Shown here piece by piece: positions 36,791-49,200 of a stretch of 64,000 bases of DNA (its first letter is position 1; every line of letters begins with the position of its first letter). The position numbers were made by a program, and so were the translations under genes. A model generated the notes under the pieces. That model saw only the letters and a program-made list of their open reading frames with translations, searched no databases and was not told the origin of the DNA. This DNA comes from Rhynchospora pubera (Eukaryota > Streptophyta > Magnoliopsida > Poales > Cyperaceae), in the NCBI GenBank assembly GCA_028095005.1, contig CM051461.1, forward strand, positions 165,078,574 through 165,142,573, in the 5' to 3' direction.

Positions 36791-37141
36791 CATGATGGAG
36801 GCTCATTTCTCGCAATAGCTAGGAAACTTTCCAAGCCAACCACAAGTCAACCCAAATGCAGAGTGCAAGTCTTTGCACGCTTTGTGAAGCGACACCTAAC
36901 ATGAGGACCCACCAATGCCAATTGGAGGCAAGGCACAACCAACAAGTCAAGGCGAGGAGGCTAGCGAACAGGAGGAGTCTATTTTAGAGCAATCACTGCC
37001 ATCCCCATCTCTCCCAAGCGCAACCAGTGCAACAGAAGCTCAAACCTGTGAATCGACCCTTAGTTTTGCCCTAACGATTAGTAGGGTAGAACGAAAGTTA
37101 TAAATTTATTTGACCTAGGCTTTCAAACCTCTATCAATGGA

Positions 37142-40100
37142 GAACAAACTTTTGGGTCCACATTTATATTACGAATTAATTAATTATACCAACATATATT
37201 ATTAAATATGCAACAAGCAATTCAAATATAAAAGAAATTCAATCTAATGAAATAATAAGGTTCGAAACAAAATAAAAGTATTTGGCTACTATCGTCATTA
37301 CAAAGAACTACAAATTATACCGTCAAGAATGTGCATGTTTATATATTATTAAAATTTAGTTTTCCCAATATTAATTATTAAATTTTTTATTATTCAATTA
37401 TTATTTAAAGAAAATAACGGTTTATTTTCTGGGGTAAATATATGATATAATTATTGGCAACCTCTAAAAATTATACTGGCGGATCGCAGAGGAGAAACCG
37501 AGGGAGAAGAGGTACATTCGTCTGTCATAGTCAGAGCACAGAGTGGTCCTAGCCTAGGTACATATGATAGGTGGGGTTCCTCATATGATGTACATCACAC
37601 AATTATAACTACACATGGAAGCATCAAATTCCAAAAGATCGGCCCTCAGATCTCACGGTATCTATGAATCTTATCTTTTGCCACTATATGCATAGATTTG
37701 AAGAAAAAAAAAACGGAAAGAAAAAAGTATGCAACATCCTGAAAAGAGTATATACATACATAAAAAAAATAATAATGCTCCACCAAAAAAAAAAATGCCA
37801 TTTCTTACCAAAGTATCGTCTGAAAATTATACCAGCATATCAAATTATGGTAATTAAAGATGGTGCATGATGCATGTATCTGATGGTCTTTCTTCTCATC
37901 CCTGTGGGCCCAATTGTGATGCCCTCAATTATAAGGTAACGTCGCTTTTGTCCATGTGACTTCCTTGCTAGCATCTTCAAATGCCCATGCTTCTACCAAG
38001 CATCTCTTCGCAGCAATTTTCTTATTCCCTTGCGATGCATCCATACATTGCATACTGCTGTAGATATTTTATCAGATGACCCACAAAATATGCGAGTGCG
38101 ACCGCACCGGCAACCTTTTTATCGGAGAAAAATGAAATGTATGACATGGATTTTGAACTGAACAATCTTTCGTGAACCAACCTGATTTGTCCAATTTTGA
38201 TCATATTCTTACTGGCACCTGATTCAGGCGAGAGTACTGGACCAATTAAAAAAACAGAACGTTGGTTCGTATTCATAATTAAATTGGTACATATTAAATT
38301 TTGGGTATTGGCTGCTTGTACATTTGCACTACCTAGTGACAAGATAATTAGCTAGTATTCTGAGTACACTAACGTGGTTACGATTCTTCATCAGTCGTTA
38401 CTATTGAAACAGAGTTAAACTTGGGAAAGAAAATCATAATCGTATCAAAATTATAACTTTTATTCAAAAAAATAATAAGTGTTTTTGTTTACATAACCTG
38501 ATGCAAATGACTTTTCGAAAGACCACTACAGAAATTATAAGTTGTTAATTAATTACCTCATTGAAATTATCCTTATTATTATTGTTGTCATAATGTGCTG
38601 ATATACATTAGAAGTTTCGGGGAATTTCTGCCAGTTCGACTTATTATTTGGTTTTCAAACATCAAAAGCGAACTTGAAAAAAGATTCTTTATTTTTCTAA
38701 CTCAATGTAACGAACTGAAAAACTAAATTTTTAGCAATTAAAGTTGTTGACTGTCTTGCTAAGGATACAGGGGTAACACTTCATGATTGTCATTATAATC
38801 ACCAAAAAAGGGTCAAAAAACCAGTAAACATTTAAGTTTTAGTAACTATCTATTGTTTGCAAGGACATAATTTTGTAAATTTAATTAATTTAAAATTTAA
38901 ATAAGATTGATTTTAAATATATAAAAATGTACTGTAAATAATTATTAATGCCTATACCAGTAGTAGCAATCAGTATTATGGACGTACTGTAAATAATTAT
39001 TAAATAAAGGCGTACATGTACATTTATGTGTCGATTTTAACAAAAGAACTTAATTGGTATTGCAGGGTTCCTCTACTCAATTTTGGGGTTTAATTTGTTA
39101 CACCAAAACATAACAAAACAATTTCTCAGCATCTGCAAGAAATTCCATATTTATAGGCACGCCAAAACTTCTTTTTTCTTTCTTCAATTGGGTATAGCTG
39201 GTCCCGGTTTGGCGCTTGCCAAGAAGTTGCTTCTCTGTAGGCGTCGGGACCATTTTTATATGCTTTGATTCCCTCTTTTTATACATGACCAAAACATGAG
39301 AGGGTGTAGCCTATAGGTTTGTTCGGCGTGCTATTTGGTCTTATAATAACATTTCTTTTTAATTATAAAAGAGTAATTTAGTTTGATATAATTTCCACAC
39401 TGACTACCAATCAAATGATCCCATAAATTAACCTGCTCACGTAAACTGTTCATTTGAATTTTTTTTCCGCCAACGTTTTAGTTATTTGTCTGGTGCAGAA
39501 CGCAGAATTTTGTTTTGCAATGAAATGTCGAGTTGTCGACCATATAATATTGCTTTAGAATCGTTAAATATTGCACATGCGGTATAAATTCAGCCTATCA
39601 GTCATACAAAATAGATTTTTTTTTTTTTTTCAAGAGAGATGCACTCAAGGTGTGTTTGTCATTTTTATTAGATTAAAGACTGATTCTCGTCAGAGGTAAA
39701 ATTTATTAAGACATTAGTATGATTTATCTGATGCATCTATGGGATGAGATTATAAATTTGATGTGAGAAAAACTTGGGGAGCATCATCCTTTTGATTGAT
39801 ATGCATTGTGTTTTTTATTAATATAAAAAAATTGCTATGTTTCTCAGTCTTCCAAAAAAGAATTTGTAAACATTTTATATGACTATAAGGGAAAAATTTT
39901 CTAGTAGGTATCATCTTTTTTTTCTGCATCATTTTATTTCTGTCAATATATAAAATTCAACTATTTTAATGAAAATAAAATTCAAACACAACAATCAACA
40001 ACACACTGGTATATATTAATTCACTTGACATAAAAATTGGTTGAAATTAGTTGGAAATTGGAATCTGTATAGTTCAGATAGTATGACAACATCTACAAAA

Positions 40101-42970
40101 AATTAATAATAATATTAAGTTACAGTTGAAAAACACAAGCACACAGTGTACAACAGTTAGCAGAAGAGGGCCAAGAGGCCGGCTGGCAGAGATGGCAGTG
40201 GAAAAGTAGGTAAGGCTGGTGGGGACTAGGGAAGAAAGAACTGGAGAGAAAGCTGGCGGGGTCCAGTTAATAAAAGGTCGACACTGGACCTGCCCAGTCA
40301 CCTGCGCCGGCAATGAATGCCCTTTTGTGCATGGGACAAAATTTGGGATGGTGTCAACAGTTTTTGTAGGGTCTTAGTTTTGGTTTATCTACAAAGTCTG
40401 TATCCCTTTGCATTTTCTCCGCAATTATACGTAAGAATCAAAAAGATAAAATTGAAAAAAAACAAATATGTAGGGTTTGCTTCGTCTGAAAATGTATTAT
40501 TTTTGTCATGATATATATAGTTATTTCTAGTGTAAATAAAATTCTTGTATAATATAATATTATTTTTTCAACAAACATTCATAAAACAATAATAAATAGA
40601 ATATATATTATAATTGTGGGAAGGTCGGATTAAGATGCCCTTTAAAAAAACAAAATTCATAACTCAAGTCAAACAACGGATTATCTAATTGAAATACATA
40701 TCTAAATTCATAGTGAACAAGTTGAATTGATTTCTTCGCGGAAATTTATTTGATTTCATTTTATTAGAATTGACTTTTTAGGATATAACTACTAACATAA
40801 AATTTCCAATCAAATGTTATCAAATTATTTCATTTTGATTAGAAAATTTCTAATGAAATGAATCTGTGTTAAAAAAGTGATTCTCATCAATGCCATAAAG
40901 TTCATAGGCATGTGTATATTAATATTTATTGTGTGCAATCGATTAAGAAGTTCTTTTGAAAACCAAATGCATAATTCGATCCGGATCGAAATGCAAGAGA
41001 CAGGATATGATAATCTAATTTTTGTAATGGCAAGGATAAAAAAAAAACTAGTCATTCAAAATTCATGTTCTTTCTTGGGCCTTAGTTCACATTGATCTTC
41101 TTAAATTTCAAAACTATTATTAATCTTTCCCAAAAAAGTTAATTTATATTATATATTTATCATGTAAAAAGTAGGAGTGGTTAGAGTCAAACAGGTTTAA
41201 CGAGTAACTCATCAAACATAATTAAATTTCAATTTTTGAGATTACAACTGTCTATCTGAATCGCTCAATTTGTTCTGCTATAGATATCTTCATATAGGCC
41301 AAATTTTATATATTTTCGAAATATTTTGCTATTTTAAAAAAAAATAGAAAATCCTCAATCTAATTAATTATGGCCCTCCAATTTTAAAATTCTGAAAAAA
41401 AAAAAGTTCAAAAATTGACAAGAGATCCCATTGAGCGGTGACTGTCTGAAATTTTAACAGATGAAGTTCCGATCGATTTTGACCATGTTTGATCTAGCAT
41501 TACGTACTTTGGAAAAACTGGGCAGTTCTACGCAGTATTTATACTGTATTCAATTTAGGATTTTCTCTTATCATCGGTAATGCATGCATGATGCTTTTTA
41601 TTTGTGGATTCAGTTGTTATGCTGATGTGCACAATTAACAAAACACTGGCCTTACTCCAAATAAAATGATCACTCAAACTCAACAATACTTCAACATCAA
41701 TGTTTGAAGGACCAATTCACCAGATATTGTTACAATTAGGAAAAAATAACAGGAGAAATTTGACTTAACAGTTATCCCCCAGCCTTCCCCTGTACTCCCT
41801 GCGAGTGCAGAGGCCATGCATGCATTGTCGCTTACATTTGTATGGTATGATATGTGAGTGTTGTATTGTATGGTGTGAATGCTGGACTGCTGGAAAGGCC
41901 CTTCTAGTGGTTACGTCGAGGAACAGGCAAGCTGTGTATCCCATTATTTATGGGCCCATTTCCATGACGTGCAAAAATTCCAGTCTTCATGAACTGCTTA
42001 GTTTTTCTCACAATAGCAGGGATATGGATCTGGCTGTCATAGGGATATGGTTCGTATCATTTTCAATTCAAGAGAGGCTCACTTAGCAATTAAGTTTAAT
42101 TTTTTTTTAAATAATTTTTTAACAACTTAAATTAAATTGAAAATTTGAAGGAAAAAAATCACAGGCAGGGTGGATCCACCACTGGGGCGGGTGGGGCTAG
42201 AGCCCACCTACCGCCGTCGAGCCCCTAGAGTCCCTTTTTAGCCTCAGCGAATTTTTTTTGCCATTGGAGCACTCAAAGGTGGGGCTGAAGAATAGAAAAC
42301 GAGAAACCATTCGATCAAATGATTCATTAGAGCACTCAGCTCCACCTAAATATTTTTTTCTAGAACCTCCAATGTTCACAGGTATATATATGATATTTAA
42401 AATAATTAACAATCAAATTCCAAATATATCTCTTAATTTATAATGCATTGATCGTAAATTTTATGCTATTGAAAAAAATTAAATTAAATTAATAGTGAAG
42501 CACGTATCAAATCTTATCATTTTTTATAGGCATGCTAAAAAACACCATGAAAAATTGAAAATTATGTTTATAATGTAGGATTTCAAATTTAAATATTACA
42601 TTAAAAAAATCAAGAGTCATCAAACTAATATAATAGCTCAATTTTCACCTTTTGCAATGAACGTTTTGCAGGATCGGGCCGAACTTTCGGGAGGTCGGAT
42701 GTAAAAATCCTACGCAATGTAGAGTTTGTTTGTCGGACTCTAGGGACAGACCGGTGAGGCTTAGGATGGCTTTTCTATTAAACCGGGAGTCTATAAGGGC
42801 TCAAGTTTGAAAAATGAACCTGATCGATTTTAAACTAACCCTTTTAGACCCTTCAAGTTTTGAGAGGCCGATCGAGTTTGAAGGACCTAAAGGACTACCA
42901 GACAGACAATACTATTTTTAAAAATTTTATTTGAATTATATTTAAAATATAAAAATTCTTTAAGATTAAA
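37142..42970. other. Non-coding intergenic stretch
   Basis: No gene is supported across these 5.8 kb. Open frames are at most about 106 codons (38022-38342 minus) with no recognisable domain. A short imperfect hairpin with arms 'tggtcccg'/'cgggacca' lies at 39197-39253. The rest is AT-rich with homopolymer runs. Confidence 0.5.
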
Positions 42971-42985
42971 AAATACAATGCTATA

Positions 42986-43132
42986 AGAACCAACTCTTGG
43001 TCTAGTGACAAAAAGCAATGCATCTCAAATGAGAGGTCGCAGGTTCGAAATCCGGCTGGGGGATCTTTATAGACATTTAATTTAATTTAAAAATAAGTTG
43101 GGAGACTTGACCCCCAATTTATCTTCAAAAAA
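42986..43132 (+). mobile_element. tRNA-derived SINE, copy 1
   Basis: A 147-bp unit starts 'gaaccaactcttggtctagtg' (box A-like) and carries 'aggttcgaaatccggc' (a clear box B/T-loop match). It ends in an A-rich tail. A perfect 15-bp duplication aaatacaatgctata flanks it (42971-42985 and 43133-43147), which is diagnostic of LINE-type target-primed retroposition. A diverged second copy is at 56370-56506. Confidence 0.88.
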
Positions 43133-43246
43133 AAATACAATGCTATAAAATTTAAGTATAAATTATACAATTTTTTTTTCATCTGTTGTGTATAAAAAGC
43201 TGGTGTCAAATATCTAGAATGATCATAAAAGAAGTTTCCCACTTAA

Positions 43247-43405
43247 GGTTGCGTTTGGATAAGGTGTGGAAAGAAGGGAAAAAAGGAAAAAGTGAAAAGA
43301 AGTATTGGGAAGTGTGTAACTTTGTGAAGAATTTGAATTGTTGATAATAAATTTATTCTCTCATTCTCTTCTTCCCTTGTTCCCACACTTTATCCAAACG
43401 GAGCC
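43247..43405. mobile_element. Tourist-like MITE, copy 2
   Basis: The ends are 'ggttgcgtttggataaggtg' and the reverse complement of 'tatccaaacggagcc'. They are flanked by TAA on both sides (43244-43246 and 43406-43408). It is 159 bp and shares the 'gtgtgtaactttgtgaag' interior with the other copies. Confidence 0.78.
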
Positions 43406-43408
43406 TAA

Positions 43409-46048
43409 GTGCAGAGACTCATATGGAGATATAGAATATATCATACATACTCTTCATTTTTGTTAGTACATTAATGAAATAAAAATAATTAAAAATTATG
43501 AATATATGGAATAATTTAACATAGATGATGAAATATATGGAATTTTAGCGTTATTTGAAAGAGTAAGTTGGAGTCAGATCCGATCAGACATGGCATGTCC
43601 CTTTGAAACCAAGCCTCTCTACACCTCTCCTCAGTTGAGATTGTGGTATAATCCTTTCTTAATATGATCAATCTAGGTCCTAGCCCTCCTTAAACTTGGT
43701 CGGGATCGGATTCAGAGCTAAAACTTTTGAATGTTCACTATCTTTTTGTTGGCAAACTTTAAAAATGTACATATCGGATTGAGAAAGGCAAAGACTATAT
43801 GCCACAATCGAATCAATATCAAGGGTGGCTTTATTGAGCCAAGTAATTCAAAACAGGTAAATGCTTCTATATACGTAACGCACACACTACCCTCTACCCA
43901 TAATCTACTACGCGGTGTTAACGATATTTCCCTAACAAAAAGGAACTTCAATAGCAAACTTAGTCCAAATCAAAAAGGGCTCAGGTCCAAATCATAAAGA
44001 GCATTGCTCAATTCCAACACCTGAGCTTGACGTGCCCCTTTGAACAAACTAAACCCTAATTCACCACAAATTGTAGTATAGATGGGCTAAGCTAGAACTA
44101 GGGGCTAGAACAAGTGGAAAAGTTGTAAGCATGGACTAGTTATCTCTCTTTGGTGGACCCGTGCACGATCTCAACTTGAATTTCCCTTATCATGCTAAAA
44201 TCCACAACCCAATTTCCTATCAGATGCCAACCGACCCAGAAAAGCCGAATAAAAGGTCTATTAACATATCCATAATTCAATATGCTAGCGCGAAATAGTC
44301 AAAAAGAAAGGCTCATACGACTTTGAATGTTGAACAGTGAAACACACACATCACGCCTGACCATTCCTTTTTTAAAGAAGTAGATTAAATTTAATGGCGT
44401 TCACACAAGTAGCTTTCATGGCTGAGATCTGGGAAAGTTTCAATTAGGAGAGAGATGTATGGTGTATCATATTTCGTACATGTCTCCGTGTCATCAACAT
44501 CCCAACAGATATCTTTTATTTCTTTCTTTCAGCAAAGTCGTGTTATACTCAGCTTTGCTAGATCTATTTTCTAATTTTCAATCATTGGTAGATTATAGAA
44601 GAAAAGAAAAGAGAGATATTTTCTGGATTGTGTGCATGTGTTGTTAGTATAAACCACTAAACTATGCACGAGTAGCTTTCCCTCCTTTTTGACTGGCACA
44701 CTCAAGTAAAAGAGGAACAAGTTTTCTATAATTAAGCTTCTTTTGGTATCGCAAATAAGGATATTTGGATTACATTAATGCTTACGGAACTTTAATTTGG
44801 GACACTTTTGCGGGCATATCGATAGATTCAATTAATGAATAAAGAAATGCATAATTACTAACAATAATTACTGCTTCAACAATATTATAAGTTTTCTTAT
44901 TTGATCAACTATGGAGTTTAATTCCTGTCTCGTCAGGCCAAATCATAAGACAATAAGTGAGCAGAATTTGCCAGATTTTTCATAATAAATCCATAACAGG
45001 GCTCCCGGTAGTTTGGTTAAATTTCACTCGAAATTTATCCACCCTGGTCACAGAAAAATTCATCCGAATATATCCACTCTGGTCGTCCTTGAAAACGATA
45101 AATAACTTACTCGGCCGGGCTTACAGTTATTTCTTCAAGAAATAAAAAATTACACAGTTTTTCAAGTACTTGGAACTCAGAACACTAAACAACACTTCTA
45201 AAAATTGACCCAAGGACTCGGTCATAAGAGTACTTGGACGTACACTTCTTGACATCTGAAAAAAATATCTTCATTGAGAATATGATACTATCAACTGTTA
45301 CATTACTTCAATTGTACTCATGCGATTTAGCAACTGTTGGTTACTATTTCGAGATCCTAAACGCTTTGAATAATGGTCCACTTGACCTTGTTATCATAAA
45401 AATGCTCAGTTATTCAACTACCGCATTTACTTGTATAACAAGGCTATTATATACATTTGTGATGTGTTTATTATGTATTATTTGCTTGACGTCTTTATTT
45501 GTCGGTGCAGGAATACCGTAGGTAAGATAGGGTTGTCTGGATGTTGGGCTACGAATATAATGGCCATAAAATTGAACAACTAAAATGAGGATGATATATT
45601 TGTTGGACCTTACTGCCAAAACTTTCATGAAAGGAACGGAACTACTGGGCCTAAGACTAAAATATAAATCATATTCATACATTCACATGTTGAAGGTATT
45701 AGCCCAATCAAAGGCCTAACCCACATATGCAATGAAAGCCCAGTAACCTTTTTTAAAATAAAATAGCTTTGTAAGTTGTAACCAAACCAATGCTTTGTAC
45801 TCAATCGCACCAGAACAAAATTATTTCTATTCACAATCAACTAGATGTTTGATCTAAAAAAAAAACCCTACAAGTTGGATCTATGAACTGTTAAGCAGTA
45901 ACCATTTTGGGAAAAAATATATATACATTCGCAGAAAGTTGTGTTTAAGCGTTGAATGTTAAAACTGTAATGACATACTAAAACGTAAATAAAGGAAAAG
46001 CAACAATTTGCTATTGAGTCACAAAAATTCATATATTTATATTTCCAC
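43409..46048. other. Non-coding intergenic stretch 3' of the peroxidase gene
   Basis: No recognisable gene or repeat end. The short frames here (43731-43997 +, 45234-45521 +) show no domain signature. Confidence 0.5.
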
Positions 46049-46054
46049 TTTATT
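46049..46054 (-). terminator. Putative poly(A) signal of the peroxidase gene
   Basis: AATAAA on the minus strand, about 170 nt downstream of the stop codon at 46222-46224. Confidence 0.45.
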
Positions 46055-46221
46055 TTGAACCTTAATCTGAATGATTGGTACAGACATGTTACAGCTTAAC
46101 AATTCTCTCGGATAAAATTGAAACGAGGGACAAACTGAAAAACCATATTGACTATGTAAGCACAGAACGAATAAGATATCAATCTACTACTTTACAAAAA
46201 TTTTACCATTTTTATCCCCAA

Positions 46222-49200
46222 TTACCCATTAATAACCCTGCAATTGGTTCTTATCTCCCCAAGGCTCCCTGTAAGTACCTCCATATAACCCATCTTGACC
46301 ATGGCGTTCGAAAAATCGCTGAAGAAAACATCAGAATTATTGGCATACATGATAACCTGTCCAGCAGTAGATTCATTTGACATTAGCGTTTGGTCCGAAG
46401 TGAACAAGCCACGGTTGTCTAATAGATCGTTGAAATAGCCCGTGTCGAATGTATTAGGGCTACTTGGGTCCATAGGCACCAAGTTGTTGGTGCTGCCTTG
46501 CGGACACTGTTGCATCAATTGGGACACATAGCCTGGGTCCATTGTCGGGTCCTGAGTTGCGGTGGGGCCATTGTTGTACAGTCGGCCGCTGAAGGAGCTG
46601 CAGTGTGATAAACCAATCGTGTGTGCCCCTACAAGTGCCAGAGCAGATGGATTGTTAGGTACTTGGCATGTAGTTGGTCAATTGCCATCATTTCTTAAAT
46701 GCAATTAATTTTCTTTTAGTACCTGATAAAGCAACCATTTCACTTTGAGTGAATCCTTTATTAGCAAATGCTTGACTCATTTGGTCAATTTCAGCTGACG
46801 GTGGAGGAAGATTTCCGACGGCTTCTTGCGAAGTCGATACGTTGCCATCTCGTCTACCGGCAGGAACCGGGTATGACTGGCCTCCCGCCTGTCCATAACA
46901 ATAACATGTGTAAGAAAAAAAATATATGAATAAAAGTAATAATTTTGGACCGCATTGCATAATTAGATATACTTAATTGTGAATGCGCTGTTAAATAAGT
47001 GGAGCTTCCTAGTATAATTTCAGGGACTGTTGGTGTACCTAACATGTTCCTGAGCTTTTGGATTTATTATAGAAAAAAGGTTCCAGTTGGCAGTTGGTGG
47101 TTGGTAATAATACTTTAAAAATGCATAGGATAAAAAGGAGCATGTGCAACACAGTCCGCATGACCTAACAAATGTCCTTCGTTTGTAGAAAGAGAAACCG
47201 TTTGATTTCTTATTGATTTTTTTTTTTTTTTTGGAAGAACGTTTTTTTATTATTACGCCCTCTATTTTCCTCTATATTGCTTCCTCTCCCTGCTTTTGTG
47301 TCTTCATTCGTCCCAATTAAATATATATTTTAACTGAGACAATTACTACAGTTGATAAAAAAAAAAACTACAAATATTTTTAGTAGCAAATATCTCTTGA
47401 AATAGACTCCAGCAGCAAGCTGAAATTGACAGGTTTTTATCATGCACCGACAGGTGATGTATCCTTAATACTTCGGCCCATAAAAGACACAAAGTTGTGT
47501 TAATTATTTGGGCAGGGTACAAAGCACATGGGAGGTGATTGCATGATGGAGATGATAATTAGCTGTAACAACTATTACTCTAATACTTGTCACTATCATA
47601 TGAGGACCTCTGTTTTTTTCAACTCGCTGTACCAGTACATTGTTAGAATATCTCAGAAAGTTTCATTAATTTTTTGTAATATATGCACATTCTGTACCTT
47701 TCTATTATTCCTAAATATAAATAATGATATACTTGTCAAATGTAAGAAATATTAAAATCCTAAAGGAAACTCCTTTATCTGAGAATACGTAAAATAATAC
47801 GTTAGGTATGTTTGTGGCTTTGTGCCACACGTGGTACATGACACGCACTAATTGATGAATGATCCTCAAGCTCACGTGGCTAGATAGCTACTCGTCTTGA
47901 TTAAAAGAAAATGTTTAACACTTGTTCAACGAAAGAAAAAGATTCATCAAATATTCTAAAATTTCAGAAATGCAGCTCATACAATTTCAAAATATGAAAA
48001 AAAAAATGCATACGTTTCAAAAATTTAGAGAACCAGGCTTGATATTAAGTTTAGAAAAACACTTGCTATAAAAATATTAAAAGAAAATTTCTCATATATT
48101 TAATTTAAAAAAATAGATGACATAAACTTTTCTTTTTGTTAAAAAAAAAGACTAGAACATGAATTCTAGTCATTTACTCAATTCCTCTAACACAATCGAT
48201 AAAAATATTAATATTTTACTAAGATGGTTGTTTAATTATTAATAGATTTTGTATAATGCAATGTATTGTATTGAATCTGTTGTATCCTAGGTATTAATAC
48301 CCAGCACACCTCTATCGTAAATACTCTCCTGTTGTTATACTACTGGATACATCCAGTTATCTACAGTCTAATATCCCCCCCTCAAGTGGATGGTTCACAA
48401 CATACCATCAACTTGTCTCTAATATCTAAAAATCTGTTGACTGTAAGGCCCTTTGTTAAACCATCCGCAATTTGATCTCTCGACGATATGAACTTCACCA
48501 GTAATTGTTTGTTGACAACACGCTCTCTGATGAAGTGAAAGTCAATCTCCACGTGCTTCGTGCGAGCGTGGAACATTGGATTGGAGGCAAGATAGGTAGC
48601 CCCTATATTGTCACACCATAATACTGGCGGTTGAGACAATGTGATATGCAATTCCTTAAGAATAAACTGCACCCATGCAAGTTCTGCCCCAGCCAGCGCC
48701 AAACTTCGATATTCGGCTTCAGTACTTGACTTGGACACGGTGGGTTGTTTCTTCGAACTCCAGGAGATCAAGTTGGGTCCAAGGTATATGCAAAATGCAG
48801 AGGTTGATCGTCGATCATCTGGACAACCAGCCCAGTCAGAGTCAGTGTACGCATGAAGGAGGGGAGATCCAGATGGTTTCAGTTGTAGGCCATGATCAGC
48901 AGAGCCTTTGAGATAGCGTAAGATGCGCTTGACAGCAGACCAATGCACAGAGGTGGGTGAGTGCATAAATTGGGAGCATTTGTTCACCGGAAATGTGATG
49001 TCGGGCCTTGTGATGGTAATGTATTGCAAGGCACCAACTACAGCTCGATATAACTTGGGATCGTGAAAGGGCTCACCATCATACTTGGACAGAGAACTGT
49101 TAACCGCCATTGGTGTAGGCATAGGCTGGGCATTGGCCATGTGAGTACGGCAGAGGAGATCAAGGATGTATTGCTTCTGAGAAAGCAATACTCCGGCTTT

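Larger units (their letters stand above)
32231..37136 (+). mobile_element. Decayed Athila/Tat-like Ty3/gypsy retrotransposon
   Basis: The 5' LTR runs from TGATATCTCG (32231) to ...CTTTATCA (35366) and is interrupted by a solo LTR. It is followed by 'tggcgtcgttgccggaaac' (35370-35388), a mutated form of the tRNA-Asp primer-binding site used by this group. A gag pseudogene follows. The element ends with about 90 bp of 3' LTR (37047-37136), whose bases match the 5' LTR end ('gattagtagggtagaacgaa'). Flanking ATGAA (32226-32230) and ATGGA (37137-37141) could be a 5-bp duplication with one change. The protease, reverse transcriptase and integrase regions and most of the 3' LTR are missing, so there was a large internal deletion. 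Confidence 0.8.

Noticed and set aside
42986..43060. Possible tRNA gene because of box A- and box B-like motifs
   Set aside because: No cloverleaf with a proper acceptor stem forms. The A-rich tail and 15-bp duplication show a SINE.
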